64,000 nt of DNA from Prevotella sp. GTDB lineage: Bacteria > Bacteroidota > Bacteroidia > Bacteroidales > Bacteroidaceae. Below the pieces are notes generated by a model. It did not search any database. It had not been told where the DNA came from and saw only the letters and a program-made list of their open reading frames with translations. The stretch lies in contig JAFYJN010000085.1 in assembly GCA_017538105.1 (NCBI GenBank), positions 205,707 through 269,706 on the forward strand, read 5' to 3'. Within the stretch, counting starts at the first letter, position 1. Each line of letters starts with the position of its first letter. The position numbers and the translations under genes were made by a program. Below are positions 27,022-36,004 of the stretch, piece after piece.

Positions 27022-27618
27022 ATGAAAAAGTTTTTGTTCTTTACATTATTTGCCACCGTTTTGATAAGCTGCGGCAAGAAGAATTCCACGATGGGCAGCA
27101 ACGACCCTGTGATGGACAACATCCTCACTCGCACGAGTATCCGCTCCTATACCGACCAACCAGTTGAGGACACCAAGATTGAGAAGATGCTGCGCGCCGC
27201 CATGGCAGCACCCACGGCTGTGAACAAGCAGCCATGGCACTTCATCGTAGTGACCAGCAAAGAGGTGCTCAAGAGTCTCTCCGAAACCAATCCCCATGGA
27301 GGCATGATTGCCAAAGCGCCATTGGCTATCGTTGTCTGCGGCGATATGAACAAAGCCTTGGAAGGCAATGGCCGTGACTTTTGGATACAAGACTGTTCCG
27401 CCGCCTCGGAGAACCTGCTGTTGGCCGCCCACAGCATGGGATTAGGAGCAGTATGGACCGCGGTTTATCCCGACAGCGAGCGCATCGCCAGTGTAAGCAA
27501 GGTGTTGGAACTGCCCAGCACGCTCATTCCCCTGAACACTATTGTCATCGGCTATCCTGCCGAGACTCCTCAGCCCAAGGACAAATGGAACGAGGCCAAT
27601 ATTACTTATAAGAAGTAA
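27022..27618 (+). CDS. Lipoprotein nitroreductase-family flavoenzyme
   Basis: A 198-residue FMN-dependent oxidoreductase of the nitroreductase family. The start at 27022 gives a lipoprotein signal (MKKFLFFTLFATVLISC, Cys17). The family signature RTSIRSYTDQPVE with AAMAAPTAVNKQPWHFIVV follows, and ENLLLAAHSMGLGAVW comes near residue 130. Most family members are cytoplasmic, so a lipid-anchored form is unusual but known in Bacteroidales. A TAATTTTG box at 26990-26997 is a likely -7 element. It converges with, and overlaps by 13 bases, the MaoC gene. Confidence 0.86.
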   Translation: MKKFLFFTLFATVLISCGKKNSTMGSNDPVMDNILTRTSIRSYTDQPVEDTKIEKMLRAAMAAPTAVNKQPWHFIVVTSKEVLKSLSETNPHGGMIAKAPLAIVVCGDMNKALEGNGRDFWIQDCSAASENLLLAAHSMGLGAVWTAVYPDSERIASVSKVLELPSTLIPLNTIVIGYPAETPQPKDKWNEANITYKK

Positions 27619-28070
27619 TACAGGAACGACGCTATTCCTTCGAGGGCTGGCTTGCGCTGGCCCTCGATTTCTATTTTAAAGGCTATCTCCGCCTTACATA
27701 TACCTCGCAAGTTGGCAATATTGTGGAGAGTGGTGACGAGGCGCACCCGACTGCCCGTGATGACAGGCTGACCAAAACGCATCTTGTCCATGCCGTAGTT
27801 GACCAGCATTTTGATATTGTTCACTTCGATAATCTGGTCCCACATATATGGAAGGAGCGACAACGTGAGGTATCCATGGGCTATCGTACTCTTATACTGG
27901 CTCTCTTTCTGTGCCCTTTCCACATCTACATGAATCCACTGATGGTCGAGCGTGGCATCCGCGAATAGGTTGATACGCTCCTGGTCCACCAACAGCCATT
28001 CAGAACATCCCAGCTGTTCTCCGAGATGCGATGCAAATTCCTCATAGGAATTGACGACAAGTTTTGACAT
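27606..28070 (-). CDS. MaoC-like (R)-enoyl-CoA hydratase
   Basis: A 154-residue hot-dog-fold hydratase of the MaoC family. The catalytic pair is in the segment FADATLDHQWIHVD (Asp and His) followed by the hydratase motif STIAHGYLTLSLLPYMW. It would hydrate a trans-2-enoyl-CoA. The next gene upstream on the same strand is a phosphotransacylase; in other bacteria the same two domains are fused in a single bifunctional protein, which supports a joint role in acyl-CoA metabolism. Confidence 0.88.
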   Translation of the reverse strand: MSKLVVNSYEEFASHLGEQLGCSEWLLVDQERINLFADATLDHQWIHVDVERAQKESQYKSTIAHGYLTLSLLPYMWDQIIEVNNIKMLVNYGMDKMRFGQPVITGSRVRLVTTLHNIANLRGICKAEIAFKIEIEGQRKPALEGIASFLYYFL

Positions 28071-28126
28071 ATTTAGGTTGACAAGTTAACAAGTTATTTG
28101 TTAGTTTACGAATTGACAAACTTTTG

Positions 28127-28155
28127 CACCCTCCCTTTGGGGAGAGACGGGTGGG
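28127..28155. repeat. CTCCC/GGGAG palindrome
   Basis: Inverted repeat CTCCC (28131-28135) and GGGAG (28140-28144) within a cacc...gtggg context, in the spacer between the phosphotransacylase and MaoC genes. The adjacent bases 28077-28118 have a weak 7-base period (gttgaca, agttaac, aagttat). Confidence 0.5.
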
Positions 28156-28157
28156 TA

Positions 28158-29066
28158 TTATCCAATTATCGCCGCAGCGGCCAAAGAATAGAACTTCGAC
28201 TGTATGCTGTCGCCCCGCGAGGCCAACACCACGGGAGCCTTTGCCCCTTGCAGCATACCTGCGGTACTGGCTCCAGCAAAGAGGGTGATGGTCTTGTAGA
28301 ACACGTTTCCCGCCTGTATGTCGGGGAAGATCAGCACATCGGCTTCACCGTTCAACGGCGAATGCAACCCTTTCTTCTCCAATGCATGTCGATCGAGCGA
28401 CGTCTTCAGGTCGAGCGGACCGTCGACGACGCATGGCCCGTAAGTACCTTTTTCCGCTTCGTCGATAATATCCTTGTAACCAACAGTGAAAGGAAATGCT
28501 TTCTCGCTCACCTTCTCCGAACAATTGATGAGTGCCACCTTGGGTTGTTCTATGCCGAAGGAACGGCAGATATGGGTGGTATATTTCAGTTGCTCCACAC
28601 GTTGTTCCTGTGTGGGGTAAGGAATGACCGCCGGGTCGGTGAAAAAGAGGAGCCGGGGATAATTGGGCACTTCGGCCACGGTGACATGTGTGAGCACTCT
28701 TCCCTTTGGTAATATGCCCCATTCCTTGTTGAGTACGGCACGGAGCAGGTTGTCCGTATTGATCAGTCCTTTCATGAGCACATCCGCCCCACCCTCTCTG
28801 ACCAGTCTAACAGCCTTTCCCGCTGCATCATCAGGGTCTTCAGCATCAATCATGGTGATATGATTCTTTTGTTCCATTAATGCACTGTTGGCTTCCACCT
28901 CCTGTCGGCATCCCACAAAAATGGCGTCTATGATACCTGCCTGCAAGGCTTTGAGTACGGCACCTTGTGTCGATTCGTCGGCGGCACACACCACAGCCAC
29001 CTTTTTCCTTTGGCCCAGATCGGCCAAATGAGCGATTAGTTCACTGAAATTCTTTATGGTTTTCAT
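28158..29066 (-). CDS. Phosphate butyryl/acetyl-transferase family enzyme
   Basis: A 302-residue phosphotransacylase (Ptb/Pta family) that interconverts acyl-CoA and acyl-phosphate. Features are FSELIAHLADLGQRKKVAVVCAADE at the start in pieces typical of Ptb, DVLMKGLINTDNLLRAVLNKE near residue 95-115, the active-site-like segment DGPLDLKTSLDRHALEKKG near 215-232, and a C-terminal FAGASTAGMLQGAKAPVVLASRGDS. The 300-residue length fits phosphate butyryltransferase. No butyrate kinase is in view, so acyl specificity stays open. Followed by MaoC on the same strand. Confidence 0.85.
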   Translation of the reverse strand: MKTIKNFSELIAHLADLGQRKKVAVVCAADESTQGAVLKALQAGIIDAIFVGCRQEVEANSALMEQKNHITMIDAEDPDDAAGKAVRLVREGGADVLMKGLINTDNLLRAVLNKEWGILPKGRVLTHVTVAEVPNYPRLLFFTDPAVIPYPTQEQRVEQLKYTTHICRSFGIEQPKVALINCSEKVSEKAFPFTVGYKDIIDEAEKGTYGPCVVDGPLDLKTSLDRHALEKKGLHSPLNGEADVLIFPDIQAGNVFYKTITLFAGASTAGMLQGAKAPVVLASRGDSIQSKFYSLAAAAIIG

Positions 29067-29127
29067 TTCTTAGGGTTTAGTAATAAGCGTCGAGAGTGAT
29101 AACTCATCAACTCATTCACTTAATCAA

Positions 29128-29544
29128 TTAAAATCTGAAGAAGAAGAAATAGGCCGCAGCCCAATCCGTCCTTACCCCACGCGCCTCTCCTATGTACGAG
29201 CCCGAACTGTTGTAGACACGGCCACTGCTCTCTATACGTCCCAAGTACGAACCCGAGCTGTTGTAGACACGACCGCCACTCTCAACACGTCCTATGTAGG
29301 ACCCCGAACTGTTGTACACATGACCGCTACTCTCAACACGTCCTATGTAGGAACCCGAGCTGTTGTACACCCTGTCGCCATCGAAGCGTCCAGAATATGA
29401 ACCTGAACTATTGTACACCCGGCCACTGCTCTCAATCTTTCCAATATATGAACCTGATGAATTACGAATGTCCTGTGCTTGGCTGGGGATTGCGACAAAC
29501 AAGAAAGCCAGCAAAGAAATGAAGTGAATAATTTTACGTTTCAT
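29128..29544 (-). CDS. Secreted beta-flower repeat protein
   Basis: A 138-residue exported protein (signal to residue 23, PSQAQ). The mature part is a tandem repeat of RVYNSSGSYIGRVESSG-like units of about 18-19 residues, six to seven copies, ending in a short aromatic tail (YFFFFRF). The repeat matches what is annotated as 5-fold beta-flower proteins in Bacteroidota; a closed five-blade fold with Tyr and Ser on the surface is expected. The function of the family is unknown. It has its own promoter-like elements: TATCTTTG at 29588-29595 and TTG at 29616-29618 on the minus strand. Confidence 0.85.
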   Translation of the reverse strand: MKRKIIHFISLLAFLFVAIPSQAQDIRNSSGSYIGKIESSGRVYNSSGSYSGRFDGDRVYNSSGSYIGRVESSGHVYNSSGSYIGRVESGGRVYNSSGSYLGRIESSGRVYNSSGSYIGEARGVRTDWAAAYFFFFRF

Positions 29545-29670
29545 AGCGTTATGTTTTAAGTTTTACATTCCATGTTTCCTTCATGTGCAAAGATACTTAT
29601 ATTCGATAAACCAAACAAGGGGAAAAACCCTATTTTCGGTGCCGAAAATCCTATTTTTGCATTAGGGTTA

Positions 29671-30483
29671 CTACCTCTTTCCTTGCATCATGATGGCCGT
29701 GAGAATCCGACCAGAATGTATTCCCAACCTACGGGCGGAAAAGAAACGTTCCACTTGGTCGTAAGTGCAAATGGCGCTGTCATGTATGTTCGCCGTGCTC
29801 ACCCCGCAGTCTTGCAGTTGCATGACATTGCACAGTGGCAAGTCAATGTGCCATTTCTCTTGCCGACATGCGATGTCAGCCATCTTGAAACCAGCCGACT
29901 CGAATTGCTCATACACCTCATCACCCACCTCGAAATGAGTTAGGGAGATGCCTGGTCCGACAATGGCGTAAAGGTCGCGGGGGCAAGTATGCATCGTTTC
30001 ACGCAAATGCCGCACCGTCTTTTCCACAATTCGGGCCACGGTCCCCCTCCAGCCAGCGTGGATGGCCGCCGTGACATGATGTGTGGGGTCGTAAAGCAAT
30101 ATGGGGATACAGTCGGCCGTAGACACACCCAAACAGACACCACCCACATTCGTGACGAGAGCATCGACGCCATCGAGAGCCACCGTCTGCTCTTCCCATG
30201 ACATACCGAGGAAGGATTCGTCTACCTGACATATTTCGGTGCCATGTACCTGATGGGGGAAAAGAAGGTGCCGCACTGGTATGTCTAGTTCCTTACACAA
30301 TCCCGCCTTGTTGGCAGCTATCACATCGGGGTTGTCGCCACAATAATCGTTGACATTGAATTCGCCATACGGACCCTCGCCAACTCCACCTTGGCGGGTG
30401 GTGCTGAAAGCCACCACCCCGTCGGGCATATCATAGTGGAGCAAGTGTGGCACACACGACTCATCGTGACAACTCTTCGTCAT
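29671..30483 (-). CDS. pgeF: Peptidoglycan editing factor / laccase-domain protein (PgeF, YfiH)
   Basis: A 270-residue protein of the YfiH/LACC1 family, a zinc-dependent purine nucleoside or amide hydrolase that in E. coli edits misplaced residues in peptidoglycan precursors. Motifs: [30 protein letters not shown], the metal-binding DGVDALVTN and STADCIPIL segments, and [15 protein letters not shown]. The start at 30483 overlaps the end of obg by 23 bases; the open frame continues upstream into obg, but the longer N-terminus is not family-like. Second gene of the obg group. Confidence 0.9.
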   Translation of the reverse strand: MTKSCHDESCVPHLLHYDMPDGVVAFSTTRQGGVGEGPYGEFNVNDYCGDNPDVIAANKAGLCKELDIPVRHLLFPHQVHGTEICQVDESFLGMSWEEQTVALDGVDALVTNVGGVCLGVSTADCIPILLYDPTHHVTAAIHAGWRGTVARIVEKTVRHLRETMHTCPRDLYAIVGPGISLTHFEVGDEVYEQFESAGFKMADIACRQEKWHIDLPLCNVMQLQDCGVSTANIHDSAICTYDQVERFFSARRLGIHSGRILTAIMMQGKR

Positions 30484-31636
30484 CGTCTTCGTATTCAAAA
30501 TCGTCGAGGTCGTCAATATCCTCCACATCCACATATTCTATCTCCCCGTCCTCGCCTTCAGCCATCATCTCCGCTTGGAATCGGCTCATGTCCTTGTCGC
30601 GATGAACGAGCGTGTCCTCCGACATGATGCTCTGCAGTTTGTTGCTCTCGCTGTTCAATTCACGCCACAGCACATCCTTCAGGTCATCAAGTCCCTGTCC
30701 CGTAACAGCAGAGATAAACACCACAGGCACGTCTGGCGGTATGGTGTCGCGAAGCATCTCTATCAGTTCATCATCGAGCAAGTCGCATTTCGTCACAGCC
30801 AACACGCGGTGTTTGTCAAGCATGTCAGGGTTGAAGTTCTGCAACTCACGAAGCAGCAATTCATACTCACGACGTATGTCATCTGTATCCCCGGGCACCA
30901 TGAACAGCAGCAGCGAGTTGCGTTCGATATGCCGCAGGAAACGCAGTCCGAGACCTTTGCCTTCTGAGGCTCCCTCGATGATACCTGGAATATCAGCCAT
31001 GACGAACGATTGTCGCTCATGATAGGCCACGATACCCAGCGAAGGTTCAAGTGTTGTGAAAGGATAATTGGCGATTTTCGGTTTGGCGCTCGACAAGGCA
31101 GACAGCAGGGTGCTCTTTCCAGCGTTAGGAAGTCCCACCAGTCCCACATCGGCCAAAAGTTTGAGTTCGAGGATGATGGTCATCTCCTCCATCGGTTCTC
31201 CTGGCTGTGCATAGCGTGGAGCCTGGTTGGTTGCTGAACGGAACTGGAAATTTCCCAATCCGCCACGTCCGCCACGGAGCAACATCACCTCCTGTCCATC
31301 CTCCGTCACATCGCAGATGTACTTTCCCGTTTCGGCATTGTAGACTACCGTGCCACAAGGCACATCGATATATTCATCCTTACCGTTGGTGCCATGTTTT
31401 TTGTCACGGCCTCCATTACCTCCATGCCCCGCGAACACATGCCGTTGATACTTCAGGTGAAGCAAGGTCCAGTAATTGTGGTTTCCACGCAGATAAACAT
31501 GGCCACCCCTTCCGCCATCGCCACCGTCAGGACCACCATTGGGTTGGTATTTCACATGGCGCAGATGCATAGAACCCTTACCGCCCTTACCAGAGCGGCA
31601 ACTGATTTTCACATAATCGACAAAATTAGACTCCAT
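30461..31636 (-). CDS. obg: Obg/CgtA GTPase
   Basis: The 391-residue essential ribosome-assembly GTPase. The Gly-rich Obg domain covers residues 1-158 ([31 protein letters not shown]), and the G domain follows with the P-loop [11 protein letters not shown] near residue 168, the G3 motif [13 protein letters not shown] near 286 and SAVTGQG near 311. The acidic C-terminal tail (about 40 residues of Glu and Asp) is lineage-specific. It is in line with the Hpt-Adk fusion gene upstream and overlaps pgeF downstream. Confidence 0.96.
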   Translation of the reverse strand: MESNFVDYVKISCRSGKGGKGSMHLRHVKYQPNGGPDGGDGGRGGHVYLRGNHNYWTLLHLKYQRHVFAGHGGNGGRDKKHGTNGKDEYIDVPCGTVVYNAETGKYICDVTEDGQEVMLLRGGRGGLGNFQFRSATNQAPRYAQPGEPMEEMTIILELKLLADVGLVGLPNAGKSTLLSALSSAKPKIANYPFTTLEPSLGIVAYHERQSFVMADIPGIIEGASEGKGLGLRFLRHIERNSLLLFMVPGDTDDIRREYELLLRELQNFNPDMLDKHRVLAVTKCDLLDDELIEMLRDTIPPDVPVVFISAVTGQGLDDLKDVLWRELNSESNKLQSIMSEDTLVHRDKDMSRFQAEMMAEGEDGEIEYVDVEDIDDLDDFEYEDDDEELSR

Positions 31637-31701
31637 TCGTCACTCATCATTCGTCATCACGTCAGCGACCATTCACAATTCGTCGCTCGTAATTCGTCAC
31701 T
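31635..31701. repeat. Heptamer-period spacer (attcgtc type)
   Basis: Nine or ten 7-base units such as attcgtc, ctcatca and gctcgta fill the entire gap between obg and the Hpt-Adk gene. On the minus strand they read as gacgaat and gatgagt, the same class as the gaacgat arrays elsewhere. Confidence 0.78.
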
Positions 31702-32815
31702 AAACAGCTTCCACCACTTCGCAGATGTCGGTAAAGATACGGTCGAGGTCGCCCAAGCCGTTAATATGCCTGCGCAACCCTTCCTTCTCATACCAGTCGA
31801 TGAGTGGCGATGTCTGGTTGTGGTATACACTCAGACGCTGGCGGATGGTCTCCTCGTTGTCGTCGGAACGTCCACTCTGCTGACCACGGAGGATGAGGCG
31901 CTTCATCAACTCATCTTCAGGAACATCAAGCTCAATCATCGCCGCCACCTCATGACCGCGCTTGGCCAACATCTCCTTCAGAGCTTCAGCCTGGGGAATG
32001 GTACGGGGAAAACCATCGAAGATAACACCGGCATGATCAGCGCCGAAGCTATCATACACGCTGGCCAATATGTCTATCATCAACTCGTCGGGTATGAGCT
32101 GTCCCTGGTCGATGTAAGCCTTGGCCGTCTTGCCCAATTCCGTTCCTTGTTTTATCTCACTACGAAGCACATCACCCGTGGAGATGTGGTTGAGGCCGAA
32201 TTTCTTGATGAGCAGTTCGCTCTGGGTGCCCTTGCCTGATCCTGGCGCACCAAAAATAACAATGTTTTTCATTTTTTTCTCTTCCACTAAAGTATAAATA
32301 TCTTTGAGACCACGTCCTTGCTGGTCATAGTCGAGTCCATATCCGAGGATGAAGTCGCTGGGAATTTCCATGGCCACATATTCGATGTTGAGATCCACCT
32401 TCAGTTCCTTGGGTTTGAGCAACAACGTGCAGATATGCACCGACTCGGGGTTGCGTGTGCCCAGGGTCTCTATCATTTTCTGCATTGTCAACCCCGACTC
32501 CACGATGTCCTCAACGATGATGATGGTTCGTCCCGACAGGTCTTCATTGATGCCAATCACTTCGGTCACCTTGCCAGTGGAAGTCGTACCCTGGTAGGAA
32601 GCCAGTTTCACGAAGGAAATCTCACAAGGTATGGTCAGTCGCCGCATTAGGTCGGAAGCGAAGATAAACGACCCATTCAGAACGGCCAAAAGCAGAGGGT
32701 TTTTGCCCGCCATGTCATGATTGATACGGTCGGCAACTTCTTGGATGTGTTGTAGGATTTCCGCCTCTGGAATGGAAATGCGGAATGTCTTGTCCTTGAT
32801 TTTTACAGTACTCAT
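31700..32815 (-). CDS. Fused hypoxanthine phosphoribosyltransferase - adenylate kinase
   Basis: A 371-residue purine-metabolism fusion. Residues 1-180 are hypoxanthine phosphoribosyltransferase with the PRPP motif IIIVEDIVESGLT (98-110) and an active-site GYGLDYDQQGR (158-168). Residues 182-371 form a complete adenylate kinase (190 residues) beginning MKNIVIFGAPGSGKGT, P-loop 189-197, with the LID DNEETIRQRL. The junction is only three residues (EEK-KM), and Met182 sits where a free Adk would start, so an internal translation start making free Adk is possible. The fusion would link IMP salvage with adenylate interconversion. Confidence 0.92.
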   Translation of the reverse strand: MSTVKIKDKTFRISIPEAEILQHIQEVADRINHDMAGKNPLLLAVLNGSFIFASDLMRRLTIPCEISFVKLASYQGTTSTGKVTEVIGINEDLSGRTIIIVEDIVESGLTMQKMIETLGTRNPESVHICTLLLKPKELKVDLNIEYVAMEIPSDFILGYGLDYDQQGRGLKDIYTLVEEKKMKNIVIFGAPGSGKGTQSELLIKKFGLNHISTGDVLRSEIKQGTELGKTAKAYIDQGQLIPDELMIDILASVYDSFGADHAGVIFDGFPRTIPQAEALKEMLAKRGHEVAAMIELDVPEDELMKRLILRGQQSGRSDDNEETIRQRLSVYHNQTSPLIDWYEKEGLRRHINGLGDLDRIFTDICEVVEAV

Positions 32816-32869
32816 TGGAAAATTATTTAAGGCTCTATGGATAAAAGGCTATGTTTAGAAAATTTTCAG

Positions 32870-32900
32870 CAAATTTACGAAAAATCGAGAGCAGAACAAA
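32870..32900 (-). promoter_or_regulatory. Bacteroidetes-type promoter of the hpt-adk/obg/pgeF operon
   Basis: Minus-strand TTTG (32897-32900), 19 bases, TAAATTTG (32870-32877). The promoter lies inside the first copy of a tandem repeat; the second copy has lost the CAAA that forms the -7 TTTG. Confidence 0.7.
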
Positions 32901-33030
32901 ATAAACGATTATTTTTTATGCTGAGATGGAGTAAATTATCTAAATTTACGACAAAATCGAGAGCAGAACAAAATAAACACGTTTATTTTTTATGCCGAGA
33001 TGAAGTAAATTATCGAAATTTGCGAAAAAT
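32871..33030. repeat. 71-74-base direct repeat with internal hairpin
   Basis: Copy 1 is 32871-32941, copy 2 is 32942-33015, and a third partial copy runs to 33030. The units share about 90 percent of bases, including gagagcagaacaaaataaac. Copy 2 has a perfect inverted repeat AAATAAAC (32971-32978) and GTTTATTT (32981-32988). The repeat fills the divergent spacer between the hpt-adk operon and nnr. Confidence 0.9.
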
Positions 33031-33081
33031 ATGTCGTACTATACCCATCAGTTGCCATTTATTTTGTAATTTTGCCGCCGT

Positions 33082-34596
33082 ATGAAAATATTTACCAGTA
33101 TACAGCTGCATGAGCTGGACCAATATACGATTGAGCACGAGCCCGTGAAGTCCATCGACCTGATGGAACGGGCCGCCAAGGCACTCACCCGCGCCATCAG
33201 CGAACGATGGAACGTGCGCACACCCGTGGTCACCTTTGCAGGACCGGGCAACAACGGTGGCGATGCGCTGGCCGTATCGCGCATGTTGGCAGAACAGGGT
33301 TACAACGTAACGGTCTACCTGTTCAACACCAAGGACCACCTGTCAGAGGACTGCGCCATCAACCGCGACCGTCTCACTTCGCGGGTAGCCAAATTCACCG
33401 AGGTGACGAAAGGAGAGTTCGAACTGCCCCAGTTGACCGCTGAGACGCTGGTCATCGATGGTCTTTTCGGCATCGGCCTGGCTAAACCACTCTCTGGCGG
33501 CTTTGCCTCATTGGTAAAATTCATCAACCAGACCCCCTCGACGGTGGTGAGCATCGACATCCCCTCCGGACTGTTGTGCGAAGACAACAGCAACAATATC
33601 CAACCCAACATCATTCGGGCCGACGTCACGCTGACACTCCACCAGAAGAAACTGGCTTTCCTCTTTGCCGACAACCAGCAATACTTAGGCAAGGTGAAGG
33701 TTCTCGACATCGGTCTGTCAAAGGAATACATTGAGAACACGCCCTCCGAATACACCATCCTCGAAGAGCAAGATATTCGCCGTATCATGCAGCCGCGCGA
33801 TGACTTTGCCCACAAAGGCAGCATGGGCAGCGCTCTACTTATCGCCGGCAGCTACGGCATGGCAGGTGCCGCCATCCTCGCCGCCCGTGCCTGCACGCGC
33901 AGCGGTGTGGGTAAAGTGACGGTGCAGACGCCATCGAACAATTACGCGGTGATGCAAATGGCCGTTCCCGAGGCGTTGGTTCGTATCGGCAGCGACCCTA
34001 ATTATTTCGCTGAGTCGGTGGACTCCGAACCTTTCGATGCCTTGGGCATTGGTCCGGGGTTGGGACAAAACGAGAACACGGCCATTGCCCTCATCGGTCA
34101 GTTGCGCCGCACCCGTTCGTCCATCGTTGTCGATGCCGACGGATTGAACATTTTGGCCAGCCACCGCGCATGGATGCAACAACTGCCTAAGGAGATTATC
34201 ATGACACCCCACCCCAAGGAAATGGAACGTCTCGATGGCAACCGCTATAACACCGACTTCGAACTCTTTGCCAAAACACGTGAGTTGTCGGCTTACCTCA
34301 AGGCTTATATCATCCTGAAAGGCCATTATAGCGCACTTTGCATGCCCGACGGCAACGTGGTGTTCAACAGCACCGGCAATTCAGGCATGGCCACAGCAGG
34401 ATGTGGTGACGTGCTTACGGGTCTGATCACAGGTCTTTTGGCTCGTGGCTACAGCCAGGCCGACGCCTGCAAGGTAGGTATGTACCTGCATGGTTTGGCC
34501 GGCGATCTGGCCATCGCCGATATCGGCAAGGAGAGTCTCGTGGCGGGCGACTTAATCACTTACTTACCCACCGCCTTCAAGATGCTGGGAGGATGA
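33082..34596 (+). CDS. nnr: Bifunctional NAD(P)H-hydrate repair enzyme (epimerase and dehydratase)
   Basis: A 504-residue enzyme that repairs hydrated NADH and NADPH. The N-terminal epimerase (residues 1-215, GPGNNGGDALAVSRML) is fused to the C-terminal ADP-dependent dehydratase of the ribokinase fold (about 225-500, with KGSMGSALLIAGSYGMAGAAI, DADGLNIL, MTPHPKEMERL and NSGMATAGCGDVLTG near residue 430). Length and fusion match the common bacterial form. A TAATTTTG box at 33067-33074 lies immediately before the start, so the leader would be extremely short. It is followed by a strong hairpin terminator. Confidence 0.95.
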   Translation: MKIFTSIQLHELDQYTIEHEPVKSIDLMERAAKALTRAISERWNVRTPVVTFAGPGNNGGDALAVSRMLAEQGYNVTVYLFNTKDHLSEDCAINRDRLTSRVAKFTEVTKGEFELPQLTAETLVIDGLFGIGLAKPLSGGFASLVKFINQTPSTVVSIDIPSGLLCEDNSNNIQPNIIRADVTLTLHQKKLAFLFADNQQYLGKVKVLDIGLSKEYIENTPSEYTILEEQDIRRIMQPRDDFAHKGSMGSALLIAGSYGMAGAAILAARACTRSGVGKVTVQTPSNNYAVMQMAVPEALVRIGSDPNYFAESVDSEPFDALGIGPGLGQNENTAIALIGQLRRTRSSIVVDADGLNILASHRAWMQQLPKEIIMTPHPKEMERLDGNRYNTDFELFAKTRELSAYLKAYIILKGHYSALCMPDGNVVFNSTGNSGMATAGCGDVLTGLITGLLARGYSQADACKVGMYLHGLAGDLAIADIGKESLVAGDLITYLPTAFKMLGG

Positions 34597-34625
34597 ACCA
34601 AGCTATGAAGGAAGTGATGAGCTAG

Positions 34626-34668
34626 TCAATGACGGCCGCCGAGAAAAGATCTCGGCGGCCGTCATTGA
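34626..34668. terminator. Terminator hairpin after nnr
   Basis: A perfect 19-base inverted repeat (34626-34644 and 34650-34668) with a 5-base loop and core GACGGCCGCCGAGA. It can end transcription in both directions between the convergent nnr and acetylesterase genes. Confidence 0.9.
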
Positions 34669-34694
34669 TAATGTTCAGCTGTTAGTCTAAATCA

Positions 34695-34714
34695 TCCCAT
34701 TCCCCCTAAGGGGA
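34695..34714. repeat. TCCCC/GGGGA palindrome
   Basis: Inverted repeat TCCCC (34701-34705) and GGGGA (34710-34714) with a 4-base loop, just downstream of the acetylesterase stop codon; a member of the dispersed CCCTCCC/GGGAGGG class. Confidence 0.5.
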
Positions 34715-34720
34715 GGGTTC

Positions 34721-35836
34721 TTACTGTCTCTGCATCTCTATCGACACAGTGTCACCATTCTGACCAGTAAAGAGGAACACGAGTGAACTTTCTTCGGGGA
34801 ACTCGTTGGTATTGATGTTCACCGTTTTCTTGCCGTTACACTCAATGGTCTTCAGCACCTGTCCCGAATAGCTCACGATGTCAACTTTCTTCAGCGGCTC
34901 AGTGGCCTGTGCAAAGAGCATGCCCTTGTCGTCGGTGGCTGCATTCACGTCCATCGTCGGTCCTTGGGGAACGATAGTACTTGAATAGCTCTTGTGCTCC
35001 GACAGTTCGAAGCCCATGGCCTGAATCATCTTGGTGCCATAACGCTGACCCATCACACGGCAGCCCTCGGCATTGAAGTGCAGCCTATCGGCAGCGGCGG
35101 GAGCACCTTTGGATGAAATGACGTAAGCCTCTTGGAATCCGCGGGTTATCTGGTTGATGGTCTGGTTGGCACGGGCGCACACACCATTCTGGTCTTCGCC
35201 CACCACTTCACCTACCAGGAGCGACACCTTGTTGCGTTCGAGGTCAAGGTCACGGATGATGTCATTGTAAATTTTGCGCACCTTCTGCAACCAACGGGCA
35301 TCGTATGCATCTGTCTCACCCTGGTGAATCAAGATGCCGCGAATCTCACCCTCATCCATGGCCTGCTCGGCCAGTTGGATAAGCAGTCCGTAAGGATTGT
35401 TGTCATAAGCGGCAATCTCACGCTTCTTCCAGTCTTCCGTCACACCGGCGATATAGCTGCGGTAGGCATCTTTGTCGAACAGGTCGATGCCACAGCCGTC
35501 AACGGCAATATGTATCACACCCACGCGGGCATTCTTGGGCAGGTTGTCGAGCAAAGTACGTCCGAAATAGTCGACGAGCGACAGCTTGGTATCTTGGCGG
35601 CAGAGTGGTGGCACGGCCTTGCGCCATTGTCCACGTTTACGGTCCTTGCCGTCAACAGCCGATAGACTCAAGAAACGGTCGCTCACCTGCATGTCGGCAT
35701 CGGAAATCTCGCCCTGTCCCACCATGTTCGACTGTCCTATGCACAGGAAGATGTAGAAATTCTCGTCTTGGGCACTCATGGTAGCGGGTAATGCAGCCAG
35801 TCCCATCATCATCAATAGTTTTTTCAGGATTTTCAT
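34721..35836 (-). CDS. Secreted sialate O-acetylesterase-like SGNH hydrolase
   Basis: A 371-residue exported esterase (signal to residue 22, ATMSAQ). The SASA/SGNH features are block I GQSNMVGQGE (34-43, Ser36), block V-like ADRLHFNAEG near 270 supplying Asp and His, and the LIHQGETDAYD stretch near 165. The last 80 residues form a separate beta-sandwich with a T9-like or pseudo-sorting appearance (VDIVSYSGQVLKT). It would remove O-acetyl groups from sialic acid or plant glycans. Solitary gene with a TATTTTTG box at 35881-35888. Confidence 0.86.
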   Translation of the reverse strand: MKILKKLLMMMGLAALPATMSAQDENFYIFLCIGQSNMVGQGEISDADMQVSDRFLSLSAVDGKDRKRGQWRKAVPPLCRQDTKLSLVDYFGRTLLDNLPKNARVGVIHIAVDGCGIDLFDKDAYRSYIAGVTEDWKKREIAAYDNNPYGLLIQLAEQAMDEGEIRGILIHQGETDAYDARWLQKVRKIYNDIIRDLDLERNKVSLLVGEVVGEDQNGVCARANQTINQITRGFQEAYVISSKGAPAAADRLHFNAEGCRVMGQRYGTKMIQAMGFELSEHKSYSSTIVPQGPTMDVNAATDDKGMLFAQATEPLKKVDIVSYSGQVLKTIECNGKKTVNINTNEFPEESSLVFLFTGQNGDTVSIEMQRQ

Positions 35837-36004
35837 ATCGTTTAGTGTTTGGTTTTTACGAAAATATTCTTTTCATGCTGCAAAAATAGGGAAAAAAATC
35901 AATAATCCCACTATTTCGCAAAAAAAACTTCTCAACCTATTGTCTGGCATGGAAAGAAAAGGCGACGTCGAGACATAAATGGATTATGTCACGAAGAGTA
36001 AAGA

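Noticed and set aside
32837-33085. 82-codon open frame on the plus strand with repeated SRAEQNK
   Set aside because: It is the translation of the 71-74-base tandem repeat and covers the promoters of both flanking operons.
34626-34668. Riboswitch or structured RNA
   Set aside because: A simple perfect hairpin between convergent genes is a terminator; no further conserved elements seen.
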